Below, in pieces: positions 47,472-56,398 of a stretch of DNA of 64,000 nt (position 1 is its first letter; every line of letters begins with the position of its first letter). A program made the position numbers and the translations under genes. The notes under the pieces are model-generated. The model did no database searches. It had not been told where the DNA came from and saw only the letters and a list, made by a program, of their open reading frames with translations. The stretch is from Bacillota bacterium (GTDB taxonomy: Bacteria > Bacillota > UBA994 > UBA5500), in assembly GCA_029781045.1 (NCBI GenBank), contig JAKOXL010000029.1, positions 150,627-214,626 of the forward strand, written 5' to 3'.

Positions 47472-48038
47472 CTATTCTCCCTGCAGGCTAAAACCATGAC
47501 GGCCTAAGAAGCTCCCTAGTTCAAAGTAGTTGCCCCCGGAGTAGGCAACCGGCTGCAACCGTTGCTGATCAATAGCCTGCTTACCATCCAATACTTCCTC
47601 GTCCGCATGCACAGCCACAATGCGGGCAAGAAACAGGGCGTGGGAACCCAGCAAAAGCTCTTGCTCCACCTTGCATTCCAGGTTCAGAGGGCACTCGGCA
47701 ATCAGGGGTGCATATCGCAACTGACTAGCCGGTATGGGCGTAAGGCCGCATTGGTCGAATTTGTCCACATCGCGCCCACTGACCGCACCGCAGTAGTCCA
47801 ACGCTTTCGTCAGATTCTTGGAAGGAATGTTGACCACAAACTCACCTGTATCTGCAATCATCTGGTAGGAATAGCGTAGTGGACGGACCGCAATGGAAAG
47901 CATAGGTGGATCGGAACAGACTGTTCCCGCCCAAGCAATAGTGATAACGTTTTGCCTATCTTCCTCCGTGCCACAGCTGACCATCACCGCCGGTACCGGG
48001 CACAGCAGGGTATGTGGTCTCAGTTGAATCTTGGCCAT
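47472..48038 (-). CDS. Flavin reductase family protein
   Basis: LLCPVPAVMVSCGTEEDRQNVITIAWAGTVCSDPPMLSIAVRPLRYSYQMIADTGEFVVNIPS. Confidence 0.9.
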   Translation of the reverse strand: MAKIQLRPHTLLCPVPAVMVSCGTEEDRQNVITIAWAGTVCSDPPMLSIAVRPLRYSYQMIADTGEFVVNIPSKNLTKALDYCGAVSGRDVDKFDQCGLTPIPASQLRYAPLIAECPLNLECKVEQELLLGSHALFLARIVAVHADEEVLDGKQAIDQQRLQPVAYSGGNYFELGSFLGRHGFSLQGE

Positions 48039-48050
48039 TTCATTACCCCT

Positions 48051-48692
48051 TTACAATAATATCTCTGCCAGCTGGGAAAACCTTTGAATCACATAGTCAG
48101 CTTTCGCTAACTCCTGCGTCTCTCCCAAGCCGTAGGCGCAGCCGATGGTTAATAGGTTATTCTCCTTACCAGCATCAATGTCATGCCAACGGTCTCCTAC
48201 CATTGCCGCCGGCTGGGGAAAGCACGACAACACCTGACTAAGGATTTGACTCTTAGTGAGCCCGGGAAAGTCGCCGGCACAAAAGCGGGCCGCGAAAAGG
48301 TGGCCAATACCTAACGCATCGGGAACTGCCTGCAGATAACCGGGTTCGCAGTTACTCAAAACGCAGAGAGTTACTCCCGCAGCGTGCAGCTTCTCCAACG
48401 TGTCACTAACTCCCGGAAAGGGCTGGGCCCAGCCTTGGCTCAGCAACTCCAATTCGGCCTTAGCCATCAAATGGTTAGCTTTTTGCCGCACTTCACTACT
48501 AGCATCAGGCAGTAGTGTTTGCCAGATCTCCTCTATAGGATAGCCTAACGTCGGGAGTAGCACATCATCATGGGGCACCGGAGAATCCAACTCCTCCAAG
48601 ACGCGGCGGAAAGCTGGCAACGCTACCCTATGGGGAGGCCAGAGGGTGCCGTCCAAGTCAAAGAAGACGGTTCTTATCTGCAAAGTGATCAT
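48051..48692 (-). CDS. HAD family hydrolase
   Basis: VFFDLDGTLWPP...VLSNCEPGY...MVGDRWHDIDAGKEN. Confidence 0.9.
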   Translation of the reverse strand: MITLQIRTVFFDLDGTLWPPHRVALPAFRRVLEELDSPVPHDDVLLPTLGYPIEEIWQTLLPDASSEVRQKANHLMAKAELELLSQGWAQPFPGVSDTLEKLHAAGVTLCVLSNCEPGYLQAVPDALGIGHLFAARFCAGDFPGLTKSQILSQVLSCFPQPAAMVGDRWHDIDAGKENNLLTIGCAYGLGETQELAKADYVIQRFSQLAEILL

Positions 48693-48715
48693 CCTCGGTC
48701 ATTCTTATTTCAAGG

Positions 48716-49795
48716 CTAAACAAAGCGCAGTTCTTCAATAGCATCCAAGTTAAGGCAGACTTGCCGTAGCAGCTGCAAAGCATGCACTGCATCATTCAGG
48801 TCCAGCATCTCCACTGGCGAATGGGAATAGCGTCGCGGCATGGTAACGGCAGCGCTAAGAATACCATCTCGTACCAGATGCATGGCCGAAGCGTCCGTGT
48901 TTCCACCGCTGAAGACGGCCAACTGATAGGGCACTTGGGCCTGCTCCGCCATCTCTACCAGAAACTTCTTGACACTAGGATTGAGTAAGAAGCCCCTTGG
49001 CCCGCCGCCGCTTAGCACTTGAATCACCGGCCCACGGCCAATGTGAATAGGTAGCTCTTTGTTGGTATTAATGTCGGGAGTGTCCCCTGCAGGTACCGTA
49101 TCGAGAGCTATGGCTAGATCGGGATTCACCCTATGGGTTGCCACGGTGGCACCCCTAAGCCCCACTTCCTCCTGCACCGTAATGACCGCATATATTTCCC
49201 CTGCAAAATCAACTCCCTGCAAACTGGCCAACAACTTGACCAGCACAGCGCAACCAATACGGTCGTCGACAGCTTTGCCAAAAACCCGGTCGGGATTGCC
49301 GCCGAGGGAGTCCAGCTCAGCCACATAGACTATTGGATCGCCCACCCGAATCCCTAGTGCGGCCACTTCTTCAGCCGAATCGGCACCCACATCAATATAA
49401 AGATTATCAGATGCCACCACGCGAGTGCGTTCTTCCGGCGTCTGCATGTGACCTGCTTTTACACCAATAATACCTATATGCCCGTTTACCAACACTTTAC
49501 GCCCCAGCAACAAAGGATCCAGAGTCCCGCCTACTTTATGGAAACGAATAAAGCCATTGGCTTCAATGCTCTTAACCATGGCGCCGATCTCGTCTGAATG
49601 GGCAGCTATCATCAGACGTGGGCCCGGACGGGTACCCCGTTTTAGGGCAAAAACATTGCCGAAGCGGTCTACCTCCACTTGATCAGCCAGCGGTTGCAGT
49701 AGCCCAACTAGGTGGCGCACAACTTCCTGTTCTTGCCCCGCCAGACCAGTAATGGCGGTCAACTCAGCCAACATACGCTTTAGTTCTTCCTTCAT
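48716..49795 (-). CDS. M42 family metallopeptidase
   Basis: IAAHSDEIGAMVKSIEANGFIRF...VQEEVGLRGATVATHRVNPDLAIALDTVPAGDTP...FSGGNTDASAMHLVRDGI. Confidence 0.92.
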   Translation of the reverse strand: MKEELKRMLAELTAITGLAGQEQEVVRHLVGLLQPLADQVEVDRFGNVFALKRGTRPGPRLMIAAHSDEIGAMVKSIEANGFIRFHKVGGTLDPLLLGRKVLVNGHIGIIGVKAGHMQTPEERTRVVASDNLYIDVGADSAEEVAALGIRVGDPIVYVAELDSLGGNPDRVFGKAVDDRIGCAVLVKLLASLQGVDFAGEIYAVITVQEEVGLRGATVATHRVNPDLAIALDTVPAGDTPDINTNKELPIHIGRGPVIQVLSGGGPRGFLLNPSVKKFLVEMAEQAQVPYQLAVFSGGNTDASAMHLVRDGILSAAVTMPRRYSHSPVEMLDLNDAVHALQLLRQVCLNLDAIEELRFV

Positions 49796-49878
49796 ATCTT
49801 TCCCTCCATCCATCTAGCCATTATAGTCTTATTCGCTATCCCTGACTGCTTCCCTGCGGTCAGGGAACAAAGAAAACA

Positions 49879-49897
49879 GGCTTGCCGGAGGCAAGCC
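49879..49897 (-). terminator. Terminator downstream of the 217-aa membrane-anchored protein gene
   Basis: GGCTTGCC-TCC-GGCAAGCC followed by TGTTTTCTTTG on the minus strand. Confidence 0.75.
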
Positions 49898-49907
49898 CAA
49901 GTTGCAA

Positions 49908-50561
49908 CTAGGGATTGGTTGCTTCTTGTTCAGTTTCACCGGCCACTTCATAGAGGCCAGCGAAGGAATATCCGGTACGCTCCTCACCCTGTTCTTTGAG
50001 ATAGATAATGCGATCAAGATTGTGATCCTTGTTGAACACCAATGTATATTGTTCCACGCTTTCATTGTCATCGCCCGAGGTTTTCAACACCGTGACCACA
50101 TTAAGGGTATCAATCTTCTGCTGAAAGACAATCATATAGCTCTTATCATGAACTGCTGCCGAAAGCCGGTTCAAAACCTCCGGCATATCAATATAGAAAT
50201 CGGGTAGGTTGTTGGTGGCATAGTCTACCTGCTTCTCTGTCTCCAAGTCGGTGAATGCCCAAACCGTATCCTTCTTTTCCACATCGTATGTGGCCCATTC
50301 GTCATCCCCAGCATAGTACCCAAAGCTAAAAGACTTTATCTCTGGCCAATCGGCCCGTAACCGATCAATGCCCCGATCTGCTATCTTGCGCAACACCCGG
50401 GCTGGGGCACCCGCATAAGTACTAAGGTTAAGATTAGGGAACAGATAGGTCCCGATAAAGATGAGAAAAACAATAATCACAAGTGCAGAAGGTATAATTA
50501 TGTCCCACTGGGGCCCCTTCTTACCTTCGCGGGCAGCCCGCCGCCGTGCTTGTCTGTTCAT
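49908..50561 (-). CDS. Membrane-anchored protein of unknown function
   Basis: Basic N-terminus, one TM helix, extracytoplasmic domain; terminated unit. Confidence 0.6.
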   Translation of the reverse strand: MNRQARRRAAREGKKGPQWDIIIPSALVIIVFLIFIGTYLFPNLNLSTYAGAPARVLRKIADRGIDRLRADWPEIKSFSFGYYAGDDEWATYDVEKKDTVWAFTDLETEKQVDYATNNLPDFYIDMPEVLNRLSAAVHDKSYMIVFQQKIDTLNVVTVLKTSGDDNESVEQYTLVFNKDHNLDRIIYLKEQGEERTGYSFAGLYEVAGETEQEATNP

Positions 50562-50578
50562 AGTTAACAACCTCCCCA

Positions 50579-51103
50579 TTAATGCTCAATGCCGGCTTGA
50601 GCCGGAATACCTTGACGCCAATGATGCTTAATCTCTCTAACTTCGCTAACTAGATCAGCCGCCTCCTGTAGTCGCTGACTTGCCCCACGACCGGTTAGCA
50701 CCAAAGTCACACTTGGCTGCCTAGTTTCCATCAGTTCCAGGACATCCCTTTCGTTTATAAGCCCGTAGTCAATAGCTACGTTAATCTCATCCAAGACAAT
50801 CAAATCGTAATCACCGCGATTGCTGGCCCGACGTGCCCGTTCAAAAGCGTCTCGCGCTAAGCGGATATCGATCTCATCCGGATTGTCGGCGTTCACGAAG
50901 ACATCGCGACCACACTGCAAAACATCGGCCTGAGGCAAGAAGCGACGCAAGGCTTCCACCTCGCCAGTAGGACGCCCTTTCATAAACTGCACTACAAGAA
51001 CCCTCTGATCATGTCCAAGAGCTCTCAGGACTAACCCCATGGCGGCTGTAGTCTTGCCCTTCCCATCCCCCGTATATACCATTACCAAGCCCTTTCTCTG
51101 CAA
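50579..51103 (-). CDS. cobO: Cob(I)yrinic acid a,c-diamide adenosyltransferase
   Basis: VYTGDGKGKTTAAMGLVLRALGHDQRVLVVQFMKG...LIVLDEINVAIDYGLI. Confidence 0.93.
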   Translation of the reverse strand: MQRKGLVMVYTGDGKGKTTAAMGLVLRALGHDQRVLVVQFMKGRPTGEVEALRRFLPQADVLQCGRDVFVNADNPDEIDIRLARDAFERARRASNRGDYDLIVLDEINVAIDYGLINERDVLELMETRQPSVTLVLTGRGASQRLQEAADLVSEVREIKHHWRQGIPAQAGIEH

Positions 51104-51238
51104 GCTGCCACTTCCTTTCTCTACGCTATGCTGCTATGAGAGCTACTCCTTAATATGATACGGCAAAGATGTGGATTTTTCCTACCTGCTATGAAAAAGA
51201 GCATGACAGATAGTACTGTGCCACGCCCTCCCGCGGGA

Positions 51239-52489
51239 CTAGTCGCCCCAGCTGCTAACTTCATGCACTTGTAGGCTACGCACATGCTGGGTGCGCCGCC
51301 AGCTGGTGTTTTTGCAGGTAAGCAATCCCCAAACAAACAAGGGCATGTAGATAATGTTGTAAAGGAAGAGAGCTGGAAATACCACCAACAGTGTTCCACT
51401 TAGTCGGGTATCCTGTTTTAGACACCACCACATGTATATGAACTGCACCACCAGTAACAAAATCACTATCCACCCAGGCATAATCTGCGGGAAAAATGCC
51501 ACTGCATACCCCAGGTTATTTACTATGGTCTGGGCTATTGAACAGAGGGTTAGGTACAGGCTGGCCACGATCTGGGCCGAGTTCAGCAAGTAGATGGCTC
51601 CATCTAGATGTCCCCAGTCCCCCCTCTGGAGGAAGCTCCGCAAGAGGAGAGGAAAATAGCGGAAAAACACTTGCCAATGCCCCCGAGCCCAGCGTAAACG
51701 CTGGATAATGGAGGCTCTGAACTCCAGAGGCTTTTCATCATAAATACGCGTTTCGTGGCTCCAAACAGCCTTTACCCCAACCAAGAGACACTGCATCTGA
51801 AACTCCAGGTCCTCGGTCAGAGTGCGGGCTTTCCACCCAATTTCCTGCAAGAGGCTGGCACCCACACAGAATCCGGTACCACCAATAGACACGGGCAAGC
51901 CTATATTGGTCTTAGCCACCTGCCAGGCGCGGTTCATGTAGTAATAGGCAGCTGCATAGGTTAGAGTTATCCAGTTATCGGTAGGGTTCTTGGTGTCTAG
52001 GTAGCACTGGATAAGACGATCTCCTGCATTCAGATGGTTGTTCATAACTGCAAGGAAGTTGCGTTCAACTAGATTGTCTGCGTCAAAGAAGGCCACACCG
52101 TCGTATTCATTGAGATTCAGCTGACGCAAGGCCCAAGCAATGGCATAGGGCTTGCCCTTGGGCTCGCCAATGCCATAATAGTGTTCCAATACCTTAGCAC
52201 CGTGGGCACGGGCGATAGCCGCCGTATCATCCTGGCAGTTATCCGCTATTACATAGACATCATACAACTCGCGAGGATATTCAAGACTCATTAAGTTGTC
52301 TACTAGCGCTCCGATTACCACTTCCTCATCGTGAGCCGGCACCAGAATGAGAAAACGCTTGTTAGGAGCCACATGTGGTGGGGCTTGTGGTGTGCGTAGA
52401 CCAAAAAAGCTAACGGCTAACCAATAGAGCACAATCGCGGTCATCAACAAAGAAAGCAATGAGTTAAAGCCATAGAATATCTTGAGCAT
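51239..52489 (-). CDS. Family 2 glycosyltransferase, multi-TM
   Basis: LVPAHDEEVVIGALVDNL...FDADNLVE...RTLTEDLEFQMQCLLVG...QRLRWARGHWQV. Confidence 0.92.
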   Translation of the reverse strand: MLKIFYGFNSLLSLLMTAIVLYWLAVSFFGLRTPQAPPHVAPNKRFLILVPAHDEEVVIGALVDNLMSLEYPRELYDVYVIADNCQDDTAAIARAHGAKVLEHYYGIGEPKGKPYAIAWALRQLNLNEYDGVAFFDADNLVERNFLAVMNNHLNAGDRLIQCYLDTKNPTDNWITLTYAAAYYYMNRAWQVAKTNIGLPVSIGGTGFCVGASLLQEIGWKARTLTEDLEFQMQCLLVGVKAVWSHETRIYDEKPLEFRASIIQRLRWARGHWQVFFRYFPLLLRSFLQRGDWGHLDGAIYLLNSAQIVASLYLTLCSIAQTIVNNLGYAVAFFPQIMPGWIVILLLVVQFIYMWWCLKQDTRLSGTLLVVFPALFLYNIIYMPLFVWGLLTCKNTSWRRTQHVRSLQVHEVSSWGD

Positions 52490-52630
52490 ACCTACTCCTT
52501 CCAACTGCGATGGTACGGCCCTTATAGTAGACGTCTATAGCCCCCGTTGGTTCCCTGGGCCAAAAGCGCCTATTGCCTACTCTAGCAGAATCTGCGAGCG
52601 GAAGCCATAAACGACAGGTTACAATAAGTC

Positions 52631-52660
52631 AACCAAGCTTACGCTGTTGTAAGCTTGGTT
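52631..52660 (-). terminator. Long hairpin downstream of the SpoIIE-family phosphatase gene
   Basis: Perfect 12-bp stem AACCAAGCTTAC-N6-GTAAGCTTGGTT; poor T-tract, so termination is likely but not certain. Confidence 0.5.
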
Positions 52661-52671
52661 GCAAAAATGCC

Positions 52672-53847
52672 CTAATAGTACTCCACTATCACTTCTTTCC
52701 CCGTTTGTCGCAACTCCTCGCAGATTTCCTGTACAACTTTCATCTTTATGGCGAGACTTAGGGGCAAGTTGGGATTCTGATGGGCCGGGTTAATAGCTTG
52801 CCCTACCAGAACATGAAGGTGAGTGCAATAGTCCAAAAGCAAACGAGCTAACCTGGAAGCACCGTCGGCTCCACTCAGCTCTCCAATGTCCTGGTAAGAA
52901 GCATCCTTACTCTTAGCTAGACGTATCAACTCCAATGCTCGAGAGAGGGTGAGTACTCCCTCGGTCACCAGATCTACGCCGGGAATGCTGGCCGTCGGAG
53001 GCACGTCGACAGCAGGAAAGTCCAAACTGGTCAGTAGAGGGCGACCACTCACACGACTCACAATCTGTGCTGTTGTGCCCCCACATACCACCTTCTTGCC
53101 TTCTGCCTCCAATAGCTTCTTGGTTACATGTTCATCTAGAGCCGGATCTTTGGGGGGACCAGTGAATAAGGTTACTCGCTGGATGGGCCGAACACGGACC
53201 CCCACTACCGTCGTATCGTCACCCGGCTTGTGCAAGTACAGATTGTCGCAGACATCAGTTAATAATGAAACTACTTTCCGCATATCCTTCTCGTGTTGCA
53301 TCACTTTCTCCAAGTATTGGGCCACATTAGCCCATTGCCAGCCTAGGTTCAACACTCCCCCTACCCCTGCATGCACAACACCATCGGAAAGCAAAAAGAG
53401 AGTGTCTTCTTCCTCCACTGGGAAACGGGCCTCTTTGATACGACGACCGCCCACTTCGCGTACATTCTTGGCAATGGGAACGAGTGTGCCACGTCGCCAG
53501 AGTATGGTTTCAGGACAATCAAACTCTACGAGATAGGCCTCCCGTTGAGCAAAGAAAACCTGTAGGATAAGAAACGTGGAATAGGCTAAGTGCCGCACTT
53601 GACAGACGGGTAGAGTAGCAGCCAAGGTGGCAACCACTTCATCCACAGTCGCTCCCTGCTTTAACATGGAACTAGCAATCTTGGTGGTTAACGTAGCCAA
53701 GATATTGGCTTTAACACCACTCCCTAGTCCATCGGCCAGGACCACGATTACTGAACTGGCAGTTCGGACCACCTCAACACAATCACCACAGAGTTCTTCC
53801 CCGTATTTGCTCAAGCAACGGGAAAAGGTCTCCACATGCAGATTCAT
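52672..53847 (-). CDS. SpoIIE family (PP2C-type) protein phosphatase
   Basis: VIVVLADGLGSGVKANILATLTTKIASSML...LFLLSDGVVHAG...KPGDDTTVVGVRV. Confidence 0.88.
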   Translation of the reverse strand: MNLHVETFSRCLSKYGEELCGDCVEVVRTASSVIVVLADGLGSGVKANILATLTTKIASSMLKQGATVDEVVATLAATLPVCQVRHLAYSTFLILQVFFAQREAYLVEFDCPETILWRRGTLVPIAKNVREVGGRRIKEARFPVEEEDTLFLLSDGVVHAGVGGVLNLGWQWANVAQYLEKVMQHEKDMRKVVSLLTDVCDNLYLHKPGDDTTVVGVRVRPIQRVTLFTGPPKDPALDEHVTKKLLEAEGKKVVCGGTTAQIVSRVSGRPLLTSLDFPAVDVPPTASIPGVDLVTEGVLTLSRALELIRLAKSKDASYQDIGELSGADGASRLARLLLDYCTHLHVLVGQAINPAHQNPNLPLSLAIKMKVVQEICEELRQTGKEVIVEYY

Positions 53848-55553
53848 CTGCCTTCCTCTTCTCCTTGAACCAACTTGATAAGCTTAAGCAGCAGCATCTT
53901 GGAATCGGCAGTTACTTCGCCTAATAGGCCGGCAATCTCTTGGGCCACGCGCATTTGCTTGTTTATCACCTCTTGGGCCTTTTCCAAGGTTTCAGCTCGC
54001 ACTTGCGATAGGGCCCGTTCTTGCAGTTCAAACTTGGTCACATCCGAGATTACTCCCAGAATCAGATCTTGAGACTGAAGTGGATTAATAGTCTGCATGG
54101 TGACAAGCCCCAAATTCGGATAAACCACCCTTTTGCCCATCACCCACTGACCACTGTCCCGTACAAAACGAAAGTCATCATCGGGGATAATCTTGCCTAG
54201 CGGTTTCCCCTTCACCTTGCTTGCTTGGCGGACAAACATGCGCTCCGCTGCTGGGTTGAAATCTTGAATAATTAGGTCCTTATCCACCACGATGATAGCG
54301 TTGGCCGTCGATTGCATAACCAGATTGGCCAGCGATTCGGCCCGGGAACGCATGTATGGTATGCACATATCCAGCTCCGCCATACCATCGAGTACAGCCG
54401 CCGCCTTTTCCCTGCAGGTGGTGTAACCGCAAGCTCCACAGTTGAGTTCGGCCTCAGGAGTCGTCTTGCCGATCTTGCTCAGAACTCGCTCTATATCCTC
54501 CTGCGAGTGCTTTATAACCTTAATCGGATTAGGCCGATAGTCACAGTCGGTGGCTACACTGGGGAAAGCCTTCTTCTCCATCTTTTGTTGTGGCAAAGCT
54601 GCCTGGAATTCCTGCAAACGTTCTTTGCGCTTGAGCAAGCTCTCCTCCCGTGGCATGCCTGGCCCATCCAGGCAACCACCGCTACAGGCATTGCATTCCA
54701 CCAGGGTGGCCGACGACATCCCTTCTAGCCGCAAACCCTCCAGCAGATCTCTAACCTGCTCTAGCCCACTAGCCTCCAATAGCAGTTGACCTTCCGCATT
54801 CAAGTACTTAAGTATACCACCGGCAGCTGGGTATAAGGCGGCCAGATCTTGATCCAATTCGCACCACTCACTGGCCGGCAAAGCTGCCGGGTTGATACCC
54901 TCTTCCTGCAACCAATTCTTAACTTCGCTATACAGTAGTACACCATCAACCAGACCCGCGTTCTGTGGCCGCGCCGCCTCCTCTTTCTTAGCCAAACAAG
55001 GGCCGATGAACACCACCTGGCATCCGGGGTAATAGGATTTCAGTAAGCGGGCATGCACTAACAAAGGTGATGCCACGGGGGCTAGAAGGGGCACCAAGTC
55101 AGGGTAGTAGAGCTCCACAAGCCGCACCACTGCAGGGCAGGCCGTGGTCAATAGGGGATTGGCTAAGATCCTTCCCCGGTCAAGAAGCTGTTGATAGGCC
55201 CGCGAGACGAGGGCCGCGCCAACGGAAGTTTGACTCACATGGGCAAAACCCAACTGCCTAAGTGCAGTTATCATCTGCCCTAGAGTGGCACCGGGCCAAG
55301 CCGCCGCTAACGACGGAGCAATGCTGACATAGACAGGAGCTTTACCCTGCAACATACTCTGGATAGCAAGGCGATCACTAATTATCTCCTTTGCTTGCTG
55401 CGGACAAACCAAAAGGCAGGTGCCACAAGCTATACAGCGTTCGTCATTTACACAAGCTTGGCCATCCTTAATCTGAACGGCTTTGACGGGGCATAGACGC
55501 ACGCACTTGTAACAATTCTTACAGTTAGCCGTTTTGATACGTAGGACTGCCAG
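53844..55553 (-). CDS. Sensory [FeFe]-hydrogenase-like protein (HydS/group C type) with Fe-S domain and PAS domain
   Basis: H-cluster loops TACPAVV, IGPCLAKKEE, ECNACSGGCLDGP; CGACGYTTCREKA Fe-S domain; C-terminal PAS. Start extended to CTG 55553, which restores NCKNCYKCVRLCP. Confidence 0.82.
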   Translation of the reverse strand: MAVLRIKTANCKNCYKCVRLCPVKAVQIKDGQACVNDERCIACGTCLLVCPQQAKEIISDRLAIQSMLQGKAPVYVSIAPSLAAAWPGATLGQMITALRQLGFAHVSQTSVGAALVSRAYQQLLDRGRILANPLLTTACPAVVRLVELYYPDLVPLLAPVASPLLVHARLLKSYYPGCQVVFIGPCLAKKEEAARPQNAGLVDGVLLYSEVKNWLQEEGINPAALPASEWCELDQDLAALYPAAGGILKYLNAEGQLLLEASGLEQVRDLLEGLRLEGMSSATLVECNACSGGCLDGPGMPREESLLKRKERLQEFQAALPQQKMEKKAFPSVATDCDYRPNPIKVIKHSQEDIERVLSKIGKTTPEAELNCGACGYTTCREKAAAVLDGMAELDMCIPYMRSRAESLANLVMQSTANAIIVVDKDLIIQDFNPAAERMFVRQASKVKGKPLGKIIPDDDFRFVRDSGQWVMGKRVVYPNLGLVTMQTINPLQSQDLILGVISDVTKFELQERALSQVRAETLEKAQEVINKQMRVAQEIAGLLGEVTADSKMLLLKLIKLVQGEEEGR

Positions 55554-55803
55554 GAGAGTTCACCTCCGGTAGGACATGTTTCCGCATCAGTTCCCCGACC
55601 TGCTCCGGAAACACGCCTAAGATCTTCTGCTCGCCCACCTGCACCACGACCCCATGCATACACTGCCCCAGACAGAACCCGGCTTGCAGCTCTATCCGAT
55701 CTTGTAGACCGTGGCAGGCAATGGCGGCCTGCAAAGCCCGAATCACGTCATAAGATCCTTTGAGATGACATGAACTACCGATACACACTTTTATCTGCAG
55801 CAT
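55525..55803 (-). CDS. Thioredoxin-like [2Fe-2S] ferredoxin
   Basis: VCIGSSCHLKGSYDVIRALQ...FCLGQCMHGVVVQVG; start refined to MLQIKV. Confidence 0.85.
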   Translation of the reverse strand: MLQIKVCIGSSCHLKGSYDVIRALQAAIACHGLQDRIELQAGFCLGQCMHGVVVQVGEQKILGVFPEQVGELMRKHVLPEVNSPGSPTYQNG

Positions 55804-55881
55804 GGGCGGCCCCCCTTCGGAACAGATAAATGGCAGTAGAGGGTCGGCCTCATGGCCCACCCTCCTGCAACTGCTAAAAGG

Positions 55882-56382
55882 CTACTCGTACCTATTCAAG
55901 ATTTCCGGTATTTTGTCGGGAGTCAAACGGCCATAAACATCCTCATTGACCGTCATAACGGGTGCCAGACCGCAGGCTCCTATACAACGTGATACCTCTA
56001 AGGTGAAACGACCATCACTGGAAGTATCGTTCACCTTAATGTTCAAATGCTTCTCTATTGCACTTACTATCTCGGCAGCTCCCCGTACATAACAGGCGGT
56101 GCCTAAGCAAACGGCGATACGATACTTGCCTCGGGGTTTTAGAGAAAAATAGGAGTAGAAAGTGGTTACACCATAGACTTCAGATAACGGCAGATTAAGA
56201 CCTTGTGCCACAAACTTCTGCACGTCCTCTGGTAAGTAACCGAATATGTCTTGAGCCTTATGCAAGACCATGATAAGGGCTCCTTCCATATCTCGGTACT
56301 CTTCAATTACCTTCGCCAGTTCCTCAAAGCGCGGGTCCTGCCCCTGCTGGCAATTGCAGCCAGTACATTTTCTATCTTCCAT
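55882..56382 (-). CDS. NuoE/HndA-like [2Fe-2S] subunit of NAD(P)-linked hydrogenase
   Basis: LIMVLHKAQDIFGYLPEDVQKFVAQGLNLPLSEVYGVTTFYSYFSLKPRGKYRIAVCLGTACYVRGA. Start refined to MEDRKCTGCN after GGAGGAGGGAACGGCA. Confidence 0.92.
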   Translation of the reverse strand: MEDRKCTGCNCQQGQDPRFEELAKVIEEYRDMEGALIMVLHKAQDIFGYLPEDVQKFVAQGLNLPLSEVYGVTTFYSYFSLKPRGKYRIAVCLGTACYVRGAAEIVSAIEKHLNIKVNDTSSDGRFTLEVSRCIGACGLAPVMTVNEDVYGRLTPDKIPEILNRYE

Positions 56383-56398
56383 TGCCGTTCCCTCCTCC

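Noticed and set aside
52949-53536. 195-aa plus-strand ORF
   Set aside because: Antisense to the SpoIIE-family phosphatase; Ser/Thr/Arg-rich mirror-frame product.
53844-55553. Second catalytic [FeFe] hydrogenase
   Set aside because: H-cluster loops are of the altered HydS type and a PAS domain is attached; sensory function is more likely.
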